Positions 33,694 to 42,180 of a stretch of DNA of 64,000 nucleotides are shown here, piece after piece. Numbering within the stretch: the first letter of the stretch is position 1; every line of letters begins with the position of its first letter. The stretch covers positions 4,650,001 to 4,714,000 of the forward strand of contig NZ_AP014624.1 in assembly GCF_000829375.1 (NCBI RefSeq), in the 5' to 3' direction. The notes under the pieces were generated by a model. The model worked only from the letters and a program-made list of their open reading frames with translations. It was not told the origin of the DNA and did no database searches. Origin of the DNA: Chryseobacterium sp. StRB126 (lineage in GTDB: Bacteria; Bacteroidota; Bacteroidia; Flavobacteriales; Weeksellaceae). Both the position numbers and the translations under genes were made by a program.

Positions 33694-35268
33694 CTATATG
33701 AAAGGATATGCTTTAAGGGTTAGAAATTCTTCAAAGTTTTCTGAGAATATCAATTCATTGAAAAGCTCTTTGGCAAGGTTGAACTTTCCGTTTTTAAAAC
33801 GGGATTCTCCAACATATTTTTCAATATTGTCCATTTCTTCGGATTCCCATTGAAGAACCATATTGCGGGTTAATGTTCTGTCATCACTTAATACCGCTTC
33901 ATTTTTAAGCCATTGCCAGATCTGCGTTCTTGAAATTTCAGCAGTGGCAGCGTCTTCCATCAGATTGTAAATAGCAGCAGCTCCAATTCCCATCAGCCAG
34001 CTTTCGAGATAAAGAATTCCTACATTAATATTTTTTCTTACTCCTTTCTCTGTAATTTCTCCTTTCGGGATTTCCAGCAGATTACTTTCCTGTATGTTGT
34101 ATTCAAATTTTTTATCGATCTGGTTTTTGGAAGGCATATGCTCATCAAAAATATCCTTAGCCACTGAAACTAACGCGGGGTGCGCCACCCATGTTCCGTC
34201 ATGACCGTTTTTCACTTCTCTTTCTTTATCGCTTCTTACTTTTTCAAAAGCAATATTATTAGCTTCGTCGTCATTTTTTACAGGAATCTGTGCTGCCATC
34301 CCGCCCATAGCATGAACGTTTCTCTTATGACAGACTTCAATCACTCTTTTTGAATAGGCACTCATAAAAGGTGAAGTCATGGTTACCTGATCTCTGTCCG
34401 GAACAATAAATTCCGGAAGGTTTCTGAATTTTTTGATGTATGAGAAGATATAATCCCATCTTCCGCAATTCAGTCCTGAGCTGTGTTCTTTTAATTCATA
34501 TAAAATTTCATCAATCTGAAATGAGGCTGTAATGGTTTCTATTAAAACAGTTGCTTTAATTGTTCCCTGTGGAATTCCCAGATATTCCTGAGCAAAAACA
34601 AATACTTCATTCCACCATCCTGCTTCTTTATAATGTTCTAATTTTGGAAGATAAAAGTATGGGCCACTTCCCTTTTCCAACAGCTTTTTCACATTTCTGA
34701 AGAAGTAAATTCCAAAATCAATCAATGAGCCTGATGCTTCTTCATTATTAATCTTAATATGCTTTTCAGGAAGATGTAATCCTCTTGGCCTTACCAATAA
34801 AACTGCGGTCTTTTGATTAAGTTTATAAGCCTTTCCTGCTTCGTTGACGAAATCTATGGTTCTGTTAATTGCATCGGAAAGATTAATTTGTCCTTCCATC
34901 CCATTTTCCCATGTGGGCGAACTGCTGTCTTCAAAATCCGCCATGAAGGTAAAAGCTCCGGAATTCAGAGCATTGATAATCATTTTACGGTCAACCGGAC
35001 CTGTAATCTCTACTCTCCTATCTAATAAATCTTGCGGTAATGGTGCACATACCCAATTCCCATTCCTGATCTCCACTGTCTCCTTCAGAAATTTTGGAAG
35101 ATTACCCTGATCGAATTCTTTCTGAGTTTTTTTTCGTTCTTCTAAAAGTTTTACCCTTTTATGATTGAAATTCTGATGAAGCGCTATTAAAAAATCTATC
35201 AAATCGGGAGTGAAAATTTCTTCAAACTGCTTCTTGGCCGTAATTTTTAATTGAGTCTTGGTTTCCAT
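33694..35268 (-). CDS. aceB: Malate synthase A
   Basis: From the ATG at 35266-35268 the enzyme is 524 residues, the usual malate synthase A length. Conserved blocks include INALNSGAFTFMADFEDSSSP, LLVRPRGLHLPEKH, TVLIETITASFQIDEILYEL, LNCGRWDYIFSYIKKFRN and GTWVAHPALV. It joins glyoxylate to acetyl-CoA to form malate. An extra 17-residue N-terminus from an upstream codon would overlap the promoter. The gene is divergent from the regulator at 35395 and is followed by aceA, completing the shunt. Confidence 0.95.
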   Translation of the reverse strand: METKTQLKITAKKQFEEIFTPDLIDFLIALHQNFNHKRVKLLEERKKTQKEFDQGNLPKFLKETVEIRNGNWVCAPLPQDLLDRRVEITGPVDRKMIINALNSGAFTFMADFEDSSSPTWENGMEGQINLSDAINRTIDFVNEAGKAYKLNQKTAVLLVRPRGLHLPEKHIKINNEEASGSLIDFGIYFFRNVKKLLEKGSGPYFYLPKLEHYKEAGWWNEVFVFAQEYLGIPQGTIKATVLIETITASFQIDEILYELKEHSSGLNCGRWDYIFSYIKKFRNLPEFIVPDRDQVTMTSPFMSAYSKRVIEVCHKRNVHAMGGMAAQIPVKNDDEANNIAFEKVRSDKEREVKNGHDGTWVAHPALVSVAKDIFDEHMPSKNQIDKKFEYNIQESNLLEIPKGEITEKGVRKNINVGILYLESWLMGIGAAAIYNLMEDAATAEISRTQIWQWLKNEAVLSDDRTLTRNMVLQWESEEMDNIEKYVGESRFKNGKFNLAKELFNELIFSENFEEFLTLKAYPFI

Positions 35269-35296
35269 AACATATTGATTTTGTGACTTGATGTTA

Positions 35297-35304
35297 CAAA
35301 CATA
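35297..35304 (-). promoter_or_regulatory. aceB -7 box
   Basis: TATGTTTG on the minus strand, 28 nt before the aceB ATG. The palindrome at 35324-35337 occupies the -33 region of this promoter. Confidence 0.6.
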
Positions 35305-35323
35305 AACAAAAATTTTCACAAAC

Positions 35324-35337
35324 AGCGAACGTTCGCT
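35324..35337. promoter_or_regulatory. Palindromic operator O1 (AGCGAACGTTCGCT)
   Basis: A perfect 14-bp palindrome in the aceB-regulator intergenic region, centred about 26 nt upstream of the aceB -7 box, so it overlaps the aceB -33 position. Its GCGA...TCGC core is shared with O2. It is the likely binding site of the divergently encoded XRE-family regulator. Confidence 0.6.
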
Positions 35338-35357
35338 AATTTTTTCAAAAAATTATT

Positions 35358-35373
35358 ATGCGAATAATCGCAT
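35358..35373. promoter_or_regulatory. Palindromic operator O2 (ATGCGA-ATAA-TCGCAT)
   Basis: Six-bp arms with a 4-nt centre, sharing GCGA/TCGC with O1. It lies 10-25 nt upstream of the regulator's TATATTTG box and so covers its -33 element, which suggests autoregulation. Confidence 0.6.
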
Positions 35374-35382
35374 CTAATTATT

Positions 35383-35390
35383 TATATTTG
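35383..35390 (+). promoter_or_regulatory. -7 box of the acetate-type regulator gene
   Basis: TATATTTG, ending 4 nt before the ATG at 35395; predicts a leaderless transcript. Confidence 0.55.
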
Positions 35391-35394
35391 AGTA

Positions 35395-36867
35395 ATGAAT
35401 TCAGAAAGCGACTATATCAAAACAGTTTTCGGGCTAAAACTGAAACAGCAGAGACAAAAGAAAAATTGGTCTCTACAGGATCTTGCTGTAAAAACCGGAT
35501 TATCAAAATCTTACCTTAATGAGATTGAAAATGGAAAGAAATACCCGAAACATGATAAAATCATTCAGCTTTCTGAAGCTCTGAACTGCACTTTTGATGA
35601 CCTGGTTTCTACAAAACTGGACAAAAGCCTTGCTCCTTTTAATGAAATTCTACAATCCGATTTCTTCAAAGAAGTTCCATTGGAATTATTCGGAATCAAC
35701 AAAAATAACCTTATCAGTATTATAAGCGATGCGCCTAAAAAGGTAACAGCTTTCATCAATGCACTGATAGAAATTTCTCAGAACTATAATCTTGGAAAGG
35801 AAAGGTTCTACTTTGCGGTTTTGAGATCATTCCAGGAGTTATACGACAATTATTTCCCGGAAATTGAAGATAAGGTAAGCCAGTTTACCGAAGAAAATCA
35901 CCTTCAAATTGATAAAAATTTAAAGTCTGATATTCTTGAGCGTATTCTTACAGAAAACTTCAATTATACAATTCAATCTGAAGATTTTGAAATCTACGGA
36001 ACACTAAACAACCTACGGTCTCTGTTTATTCCGGAAAAAAAATTATTGCTTCTGAATAAAAAGCTTGAAAAGGATCAGAAAACATTTATTCTCGCTAAAG
36101 AAATAGGCTTCAACGTTCTGGATTTGAAAGTTCGGCCTACCACATACTCCTGGCTTGACTTCGGAAGTTTTGAAGAAATCCTGAATAATTTTTATGCATC
36201 TTATTTTGCGGGAGCTTTATTAATCTCAAAGGAACCTTCCATTGAAAAAACATCAGAATTTTTCCAGCAAAATACATGGAAGCCTGAGAATTTCGCCAGT
36301 CTTATCAATAGTTTCACTGATTCGCCGGAAACGTTCTATTATCGCCTGACCAATATCCTTTCTGCAGAAATGGGAATTAAGGATTTATTCTACCTATGTT
36401 TGGTTAAAAAGAAAGGATCAGAAAAAATTCAAATTTTAAAAGAACTGCATCTTAATCATCAGCAGGCTCCTCATGCCAATGCTATGAATGAACATTACTG
36501 CAGAAGATGGATTGCAGTGAAAAACCTTCATCATTTAAAGGAAAACGAAACGCTGACTGATGCTCAAATTTCACATTATAAAGACCAGGGAATAAGCTAT
36601 CTGGTTATTTCCACTTCTCAGAAAAATCCTTTTTCCGATGGCAGCAACAGAAGTTATTGTCTGGGAATTTTACTGAACTCGCAAACAATTAAAAAAATCA
36701 GTTTTATAAAGTCTCCATCATTAGAAACTATCAATGTAGGAGTAACATGCGAATCCTGCAGCATCCCGGATTGTGAGGTAAGACAGGCTCCGCCCGTGCG
36801 CTTGGAAAAAGAGCATTTTAATCTTAGCATGAAAAACGCCATTGAGAAGATAAAAAAAGATTTTTGA
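35395..36867 (+). CDS. XRE-family regulator of the RamB/ScfR type, divergent from aceBA
   Basis: The 490-residue protein has a Cro/C1 helix-turn-helix (about 11-67, LKQQRQKKNWSLQDLAVKTG, SKSYLNEIENGKKYP). A middle region follows at the place of an ImmA/IrrE domain, then a C-terminal ScfR-like domain with four Cys (CESCSIPDC and the HYCRRW segment). RamB- and ScfR-type proteins control aceA/aceB and short-chain fatty-acid genes in other phyla. The normal HExxH of the peptidase-like domain is lost here: the segment reads LAKEIGFNVL. Divergent placement with two palindromes covering both promoters strongly suggests it controls aceBA and itself. The effector (acetyl-CoA or similar) is inferred. 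Confidence 0.8.
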   Translation: MNSESDYIKTVFGLKLKQQRQKKNWSLQDLAVKTGLSKSYLNEIENGKKYPKHDKIIQLSEALNCTFDDLVSTKLDKSLAPFNEILQSDFFKEVPLELFGINKNNLISIISDAPKKVTAFINALIEISQNYNLGKERFYFAVLRSFQELYDNYFPEIEDKVSQFTEENHLQIDKNLKSDILERILTENFNYTIQSEDFEIYGTLNNLRSLFIPEKKLLLLNKKLEKDQKTFILAKEIGFNVLDLKVRPTTYSWLDFGSFEEILNNFYASYFAGALLISKEPSIEKTSEFFQQNTWKPENFASLINSFTDSPETFYYRLTNILSAEMGIKDLFYLCLVKKKGSEKIQILKELHLNHQQAPHANAMNEHYCRRWIAVKNLHHLKENETLTDAQISHYKDQGISYLVISTSQKNPFSDGSNRSYCLGILLNSQTIKKISFIKSPSLETINVGVTCESCSIPDCEVRQAPPVRLEKEHFNLSMKNAIEKIKKDF

Positions 36868-36927
36868 GTTTGAAGGATTGAGAGTAAAGATTAAAGAACT
36901 ATTTTATATCTTAGTAAAAACACACTT

Positions 36928-37581
36928 ATGATATTAGACTTACTCTTTCCCAACCGATGTCTTCACTGTAATAGAATTATTGAGGCTGATCTTCTGGTTT
37001 GCGGTCTATGCTTCGGACAGATCCATTTTACCCATTATGATTATTCCAAAAATAATCCGGTTAAAGAGCAATGCAAACTTTCGTTTCCTGTTGAGAATGC
37101 CTATGCTCTTATTCAGTTTGAAAAAGATAGTTTAAGCAGGAAAATCATTCATGAACTTAAATATAAAAGCAGAGAAATCATAGGAAAAATTCTAGCAGAA
37201 TGGACTATCGAAAGATTGGATTTCAGAGATCAGAAACCTGAGCTTCTGGTAAGCGTGCCTCTTCATCCCAAAAAACAGAGAGAAAGAGGTTATAATCAAC
37301 TTCATTTATATACGGAAGCTCTTTCAAAATACTATAAAATTCCGTTCGACCATCAATTAATCAAGAGAAATTATTATTCTAAAGCCCAAGCGCTGAAGGA
37401 CAAAAAACACAGACAGGAAACTGTTAATACATTTTCGGTTACAAAACCTATTACAGAAAAACATATTCTGCTGATTGATGATGTTTTTACAACAGGAACT
37501 ACCGTTTCTTCTATTGCCTGGGAGATTTTAAATGCCGGAGATAACAAGGTGAGTGTACTGGTGATGGCAATGGATGTATAA
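36928..37581 (+). CDS. comF: ComF-family phosphoribosyltransferase-like protein
   Basis: The 217-residue protein opens with a zinc-ribbon (CLHC at 11-14, CGLC at 25-28), then LIQFEKDSLSRKIIHELKYKSR and VPLHPKKQRERGYNQLHLYTEAL. It ends with a PRPP-binding loop LLIDDVFTTGTT (about 182-193). This is the ComF layout. ComF supports DNA uptake in competent bacteria; in others the role is unclear. It starts 60 nt after the regulator gene. Confidence 0.85.
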   Translation: MILDLLFPNRCLHCNRIIEADLLVCGLCFGQIHFTHYDYSKNNPVKEQCKLSFPVENAYALIQFEKDSLSRKIIHELKYKSREIIGKILAEWTIERLDFRDQKPELLVSVPLHPKKQRERGYNQLHLYTEALSKYYKIPFDHQLIKRNYYSKAQALKDKKHRQETVNTFSVTKPITEKHILLIDDVFTTGTTVSSIAWEILNAGDNKVSVLVMAMDV

Positions 37582-37772
37582 AAAGGTTCAAGGTTTAGGT
37601 TATCAAAATACACTCATTCACTATTCACTTGCAAAACAAAACTTACTCTTTCCTTCCAAAGTTAGGACTCGAAGTTTATTTACAAATCATTCCTTCAGCT
37701 CAAAAGTTTCAGCATAATTCTTCGTTTTTATGTTCCAATTCTTTTGCTTAATTTTCCGAAAAACAAATAATC

Positions 37773-38459
37773 ATGCCGAATTTGGTCTTATTACACGGAG
37801 CTTTAGGTCACTCTGAAATATTTAACACTTACCTTGATGGCCTTTCCACCTACTTTACCATTCATACTCCTTTATTTTCAGGACATGGAAGTAATGAACT
37901 TCCTACAGATGGAATCAGTATAGAAAAATACACTCAGGAATTAACTAAATATTGCACAGAGAATAATTTAACAGATGTATATATTCTAGGACACAGCATG
38001 GGTGGGTATGTTGCCCTTTGTTATGCTATGAAACATCCAGAAAATGTCAATTCTATTATGACTCTGGGAACAAAATTCGACTGGACTGAGGAGCAGGCTT
38101 TAAAAGAAAGTAAAATGCTTAATCCGGATATTATTCTTGAAAAAATCCCAAAATATGCTCAACTTTTAGAGAGGCAACATGGTTCAAAATGGAAGCAATT
38201 ACTGCCTGCAATAGCTGATTTAATGATTGATTTGGGTAAAAATCCACCACTGAAAGATCGTCTTGCTTCTATACATACTCCTGTTCAGATTATGGTGGGT
38301 GATAAGGATAATATGGTAACACTTGAGGAGAGTGCTCATGTTTACAGAAGCCTGCCTAATGCAAAATTGGCCGTACTTCCTGAGACAAAGCATCCCATGG
38401 ATAAAGTACGGCCCAATTTATTGTTGAGTTTAATAAAAGATTTCTGGAATCTTTCTTAA
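37773..38459 (+). CDS. Alpha/beta-hydrolase
   Basis: The 228-residue protein has the hydrolase fold: LLHGALGHSE (oxyanion region, 7-14), nucleophile elbow GHSMGGY with Ser75, acid in VGDKDNMVT and His in ETKHPM. All three catalytic residues are present. The substrate is unknown; esterase or lactonase activity is plausible. It converges on the uracil phosphoribosyltransferase gene with a 1-nt gap, and about 190 nt of non-coding DNA lies upstream. Confidence 0.82.
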   Translation: MPNLVLLHGALGHSEIFNTYLDGLSTYFTIHTPLFSGHGSNELPTDGISIEKYTQELTKYCTENNLTDVYILGHSMGGYVALCYAMKHPENVNSIMTLGTKFDWTEEQALKESKMLNPDIILEKIPKYAQLLERQHGSKWKQLLPAIADLMIDLGKNPPLKDRLASIHTPVQIMVGDKDNMVTLEESAHVYRSLPNAKLAVLPETKHPMDKVRPNLLLSLIKDFWNLS

Positions 38460-38460
38460 A

Positions 38461-39111
38461 TTATCTTTGAAGTTTTTCTCCGTAGCTTAAATCTCCGGCG
38501 TCACCTAATCCCGGTGTGATATATCCTTTTGATGTTAGGTCTTCATCAATGGCTCCTACCCAGATATGAGCATCAGGATATGCATTCTGAACAGTTTCAA
38601 CCCCTTGTCTTGAAGCAATGGCTGCTACAATGTGAAGTTGGGTTGGGTTTCCGTTAGTCAATAAATCTTTAATGGCTTCAATCAGGGAAGCTCCGGTTGC
38701 CAACATGGGATCTGCTACAATAAGAGGTCTTCCTTCAATGCTTGGACAGGTAAGATAATCTTGCTTGATTGAGAAATAGTCGTTGGCGTCGTGTTTTCTG
38801 TACGCTGCTACGAAACCACAATCTGCTCTGTCTAGATAATTAAGAATTCCTTCAAATAAAGGAACTCCTGCTCTTAAAATGGTTGTAATTACCGGCTGTA
38901 CTGCAATTTCCCTGCTTTTAATGGTATCTAAAGGAGTTTGAATTTCAACATCTCTTACTTCCAGTCCTTTACTGATTTCAAAGGCCGCAATTTCTCCGAT
39001 TCTTTCCATATTTCTTCGGAATCTCATTCGGTCATGCTGAACCTGAACGTTTCGAAGTTCATTAATCCATTCATTAACAAGGGAAAAGTTTTGCGATAAA
39101 ATAGTAAGCAT
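38461..39111 (-). CDS. upp: Uracil phosphoribosyltransferase
   Basis: The 216-residue enzyme has the PRPP-binding loop LIVADPMLATGASLIEAI, the AGVPLFEGIL and YRKHDANDYFSIKQDYL blocks and the C-terminal uracil loop GYITPGLGDAGDLSYG. It converts uracil and PRPP to UMP in pyrimidine salvage. Length is normal. A TAATTTTG box lies at 39156-39163, about 45 nt upstream. Confidence 0.93.
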   Translation of the reverse strand: MLTILSQNFSLVNEWINELRNVQVQHDRMRFRRNMERIGEIAAFEISKGLEVRDVEIQTPLDTIKSREIAVQPVITTILRAGVPLFEGILNYLDRADCGFVAAYRKHDANDYFSIKQDYLTCPSIEGRPLIVADPMLATGASLIEAIKDLLTNGNPTQLHIVAAIASRQGVETVQNAYPDAHIWVGAIDEDLTSKGYITPGLGDAGDLSYGEKLQR

Positions 39112-39216
39112 GAAGATTTTAGGTTTTAATTACAGTTAGTAAACATTAATTACTGCAAAATTACAACTAAAAAACGAAATTGAAGTTTGGCAGCGAATAG
39201 AATAAGTATATCTATA

Positions 39217-39250
39217 AAAAATCTGGTAAAGTTGCCCTCACCAGATTTTT
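39217..39250 (-). terminator. der terminator
   Basis: Perfect 11-bp stem AAAAATCTGGT / ACCAGATTTTT with a 12-nt loop, 15 nt past the der stop. Confidence 0.8.
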
Positions 39251-39264
39251 ATTAAAAAGTCATT

Positions 39265-40575
39265 TTATTTTTGTCTGAAATACACTTCAATCGGAACTCC
39301 GGTAAACCCGAATTCTTTTCTCAACTGGTTTTCAGTAAATCTCTTATATGGTTCTTTCACATACTGTGGCAGGTTACAGAAGAATACAAACTGCGGAGAT
39401 GGTGTAGGAAGCTGAACGCAATATTTAATTTTAATATATTTTCCTTTCAACGCCGGTGGTGGTGTATTTTCGAAAATAGGAAGCATTACTTCATTCAGTT
39501 TTGAAGTTTTGATCTTCTTTTTACGGTCTTCATATACCTCCATCGCTACTTCTACAGCCTTCAGGATTCTTTGTTTCGTTAAAGCTGATACAAACAGAAT
39601 CGGAATATCCTGGAACTGACCAATTTTATCCTTGATTGCTTTCTCGAAATCACGCATTGTATTGGTTTGCTTGTCTTCAACCAAATCCCATTTATTCACA
39701 AGGATTACAATTCCTTTTCTGTTTTTCTGTGCTAATCCGAAAATGTTCATATCCTGAGATTCCCATCCCTGAGTAGCATCTACCATGATGATGACAACAT
39801 CAGAATATTCGATAGAACGGATAGATCTCATTACAGAATAAAATTCTAAGTCTTCATTTACTTTAGACTTTCTTCTCATTCCAGCTGTATCTACCAATAC
39901 AAACTCGTGTCCGAATTTATTGTATAAAGTTTGGATACTGTCTCTTGTAGTTCCCGCTATATCTGTTACAATATTTCTTTCAACATCTAATAAAGCATTG
40001 GTCATTGTAGATTTTCCTACATTCGGACGACCTGCGATAGTGATCTTAGGTAATCCTTCGAAAGGATCTTTGTATTCTGTAGTTGGGAAATCTTTAACAA
40101 TATCATCCAATAAATCTCCGGTTCCAGAACCTGTAGCGGAAGAAAGTGTGTAATATTTATCGATTCCTAACTGGTAGAATTCTGTTGCAGGAAGTTCTTC
40201 TTTGGATGAATCTACTTTATTAATGACAATATAGATGGGCTTGTTGGATCTTCTAAGAAGTCTGTAAATTTCGTAATCGGTATCTGTAAGACCTTCTTCT
40301 ACGTTCATCATAAAGATAATGGAAGTAGCTTCATCTACGGCTAATTGTACCTGCTTACGGATTTCTTCTTCAAAGATATCATCTGTACCTACATCATATC
40401 CTCCGGTATCAATTACGGTAAAGTCTACACCATTCCAGTCAGATTTTCCGTAATGACGGTCTCTGGTAACACCGGCTGTAGAATCTACAATAGCTTCTCT
40501 TCTCTCTAATAAACGGTTAAAAAGCGTGGATTTTCCTACGTTGGGACGCCCAACGATTGCGACAATATTTGACAT
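39265..40575 (-). CDS. der: Ribosome-assembly GTPase Der (EngA)
   Basis: The 436-residue GTPase has two tandem G domains. Both carry GRPNVGKST (residues 8-16 and again near 182) with DTGG or DTAGMRRKS and NKVD/NKWD motifs. A C-terminal KH-like domain follows (KIKYCVQLPTPSPQFVFFCN). It matures the 50S ribosomal subunit and is usually essential. A TATCTTTG box at 40658-40665 gives an ~80-nt leader that contains two small stem-loops (e.g. CTCCAA/TTGGAG); their role is unknown. Confidence 0.95.
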   Translation of the reverse strand: MSNIVAIVGRPNVGKSTLFNRLLERREAIVDSTAGVTRDRHYGKSDWNGVDFTVIDTGGYDVGTDDIFEEEIRKQVQLAVDEATSIIFMMNVEEGLTDTDYEIYRLLRRSNKPIYIVINKVDSSKEELPATEFYQLGIDKYYTLSSATGSGTGDLLDDIVKDFPTTEYKDPFEGLPKITIAGRPNVGKSTMTNALLDVERNIVTDIAGTTRDSIQTLYNKFGHEFVLVDTAGMRRKSKVNEDLEFYSVMRSIRSIEYSDVVIIMVDATQGWESQDMNIFGLAQKNRKGIVILVNKWDLVEDKQTNTMRDFEKAIKDKIGQFQDIPILFVSALTKQRILKAVEVAMEVYEDRKKKIKTSKLNEVMLPIFENTPPPALKGKYIKIKYCVQLPTPSPQFVFFCNLPQYVKEPYKRFTENQLRKEFGFTGVPIEVYFRQK

Positions 40576-40790
40576 AAAAAATGTTTAATAATCCTTTTTG
40601 CTGCGCTAAGGATAAGTTATTAATGGGTTACTCCAACTTTTGGAGCCCAATTTTTTGCAAAGATAAGATTTTATTATTTAGTATTAAAAAACGTCTTTAT
40701 TTTGATTTTTTTTATGAAAAATAATTCTTTGGATATCAACAGATAAGCCCATTAACACGCATTTATGTTAATAATTTTTTAATTTTCGTT

Positions 40791-40820
40791 TTTGTAGTTC
40801 AAATAATTTTTCTAATTTTG
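40791..40820 (+). promoter_or_regulatory. tRNA-Gln promoter
   Basis: TTTG (40791-40794), 18-nt spacer, TAATTTTG (40813-40820), 12 nt upstream of the mature tRNA. A near-ideal Bacteroidota promoter. Confidence 0.75.
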
Positions 40821-40832
40821 CAACATCAAAAC

Positions 40833-40903
40833 AGACCTATAGTGTAACGGTAGCACTCCGGTTTTTGGTACCGTCAGTCGGGGTTCGAATCCCTGTGGGT
40901 CTA
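40833..40903 (+). tRNA. tRNA-Gln (TTG anticodon)
   Basis: A 71-nt cloverleaf. The acceptor AGACCTA pairs with TGGGTCT (40896-40902), with discriminator A40903. The D arm contains AGTGTAACGGTAGCAC, the anticodon loop TTTTGGT gives TTG, and the T arm is CGGGGTTCGAATCCC-like. CCA is not encoded. The top pair of the anticodon stem is C-T. It is transcribed alone between a promoter and a terminator, next to the accessory region. Confidence 0.93.
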
Positions 40904-40904
40904 C

Positions 40905-40930
40905 AAACCATCCTTTTTTAAGGATGGTTT
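40905..40930 (+). terminator. tRNA-Gln terminator
   Basis: Perfect 11-bp stem AAACCATCCTT / AAGGATGGTTT with a 4-nt loop and T run directly after the tRNA. Confidence 0.85.
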
Positions 40931-40989
40931 TTTGTTTTTTATATGATTAACAGAAACAGAGTATATTCTTAATTTTATAAAAATACTCC

Positions 40990-41584
40990 CATGGAGATAC
41001 TAAAGTAGTTAGTTGACAAACTGGAGCTTCAAATATTATTAAAGACGGAGAATCTATTATTAGAGGTTATACTCATAGAGGAAAAGATGTAGGATGGGGA
41101 ACTATAACAACTGAATATTTTGGAGGAAGTGAGTCTATTTAATGATTCTAATGATGGACCTTTTGCTCCTCTAGATAAGCCATCGTCTCCATATTCTTCT
41201 TTAGCAAGACAGAAAGCACTAAATTCAAAAAATTCAAAAGGAGTTGTCAAAATGGATTATCTTCAAGCTAACCCCATCACAGCAAATTTTGATTTTTATG
41301 AGCAAATGTGGGGAAGATCAAATGTGTCTTGGTTTAAATTAGGAGATGAAACATTTTTTTTTAATGACTGATTCTAAGTCACAAGAGTCATTGTTTTATA
41401 GATTACCAGTAAATAATTTTGAAAGAACCGATGGAAAGGTAAATAGCTTTGGAAATACATATCATACTTATATATGGACTGAAAACAATTCCGAAGTTCA
41501 ACAAAAAGTAATTAACCCAACCTTAAAGAACGTTTTTAAACAAGCTATAACACCACCATCTATACTAACAAGACCTAGATTTTA
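40990..41584 (+). pseudogene. Decayed gene with nonsense and frameshift lesions
   Basis: The 600 nt after the tRNA terminator read as one protein broken several times. A first piece is KYSHGDTKVVS, then a TGA where TGG (Trp) would fit, then QTGASNIIKDGESIIRGYTH and RGKDVGWGTITTEYFGGSE. A frame change near 41142 leads to LFNDSNDGPFAPLDKPSS and on to WGRSNVSWFKLGDETFFFND. A second shift at the T9 run (41353-41361) continues as SKSQESLFYRLPVNNFE to TRPRF (stop 41583-41585). There is no start codon. I do not know the family; position just before a lipoprotein gene and similarity of layout to the RHS-immunity pair downstream suggest the C-terminal end of a toxin. Confidence 0.55.
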
Positions 41585-41610
41585 AATCGAACAACTTAAA
41601 TTTAATAAAT

Positions 41611-42000
41611 ATGAAAAAAAGTATAAGTTTAATTTTATTACCTTTTTTATTTTCGTGCCAAAATATTAGTAATGAAGATATATATGGAAAATATTCACCC
41701 ATATCATACAAGAATACATACGACACTTTAACGATTAACAAGGATGGGGTTTATAACAGAGTAATTTACAATATAAAAGGGAAGAAATTGTTGAATTACA
41801 ATTCGAAATACAAATTAGAAGGTAACACAATAGAGTTTAATGATTTTTATTTAAATTTTGATAAAGATTTAATTGCCTTTCCAGAAGATGTGAATGATAC
41901 TGATATGACCTATACTACTTTTTTTGAGAAAAAAGATAAGAATATTGTACTTTGCTTTGGCTACCATGATGGGGAGAATTGTTATAAAAAGGTAAAATAA
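41611..42000 (+). CDS. Small lipoprotein, possible immunity protein
   Basis: The 129-residue product has a lipoprotein signal (MKKSISLILLPFLFSC, Cys16) then NISNEDIYGKYSPISYK, TLTINKDGVYNRVIYN and a beta-rich body ending GYHDGENCYKKVK. No known domain. It is very A/T-rich compared with core genes, directly follows a decayed coding region and is followed by a sequence tail that recurs after the lipoprotein of the RHS operon. That layout suggests it was an immunity or accessory protein of the decayed cassette. Confidence 0.55.
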   Translation: MKKSISLILLPFLFSCQNISNEDIYGKYSPISYKNTYDTLTINKDGVYNRVIYNIKGKKLLNYNSKYKLEGNTIEFNDFYLNFDKDLIAFPEDVNDTDMTYTTFFEKKDKNIVLCFGYHDGENCYKKVK

Positions 42001-42029
42001 AAGCCCACGCTCGTGCTGGTAAATAAAAC

Positions 42030-42059
42030 AAAACGCTAACTTTTGTGGGTTAGCGTTTT
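42030..42059 (+). terminator. Terminator after the small lipoprotein gene
   Basis: Perfect 11-bp stem AAAACGCTAAC / GTTAGCGTTTT with an 8-nt loop and T run. Confidence 0.8.
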
Positions 42060-42127
42060 TTGTTATAAAGCGGTTACATTTAAATAAATAACAAAATATC
42101 TTCCACTAACTTTTAAAGTCATTAACA

Positions 42128-42162
42128 AAAAACCCCTGAAATATGATATTCCAGGGGTTTTT
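42128..42162 (-). terminator. Terminator after the large T9SS protein gene
   Basis: Perfect 11-bp stem AAAAACCCCTG / CAGGGGTTTTT with an AT-rich 13-nt loop, just past the stop at 42181. Confidence 0.8.
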
Positions 42163-42180
42163 CTTTATCTAAAATTAAAA

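Noticed and set aside
40833-42000. An integrated island with att repeats at tRNA-Gln
   Set aside because: I looked for a second copy of the tRNA 3' end in the window and did not find one, and no integrase gene is present.
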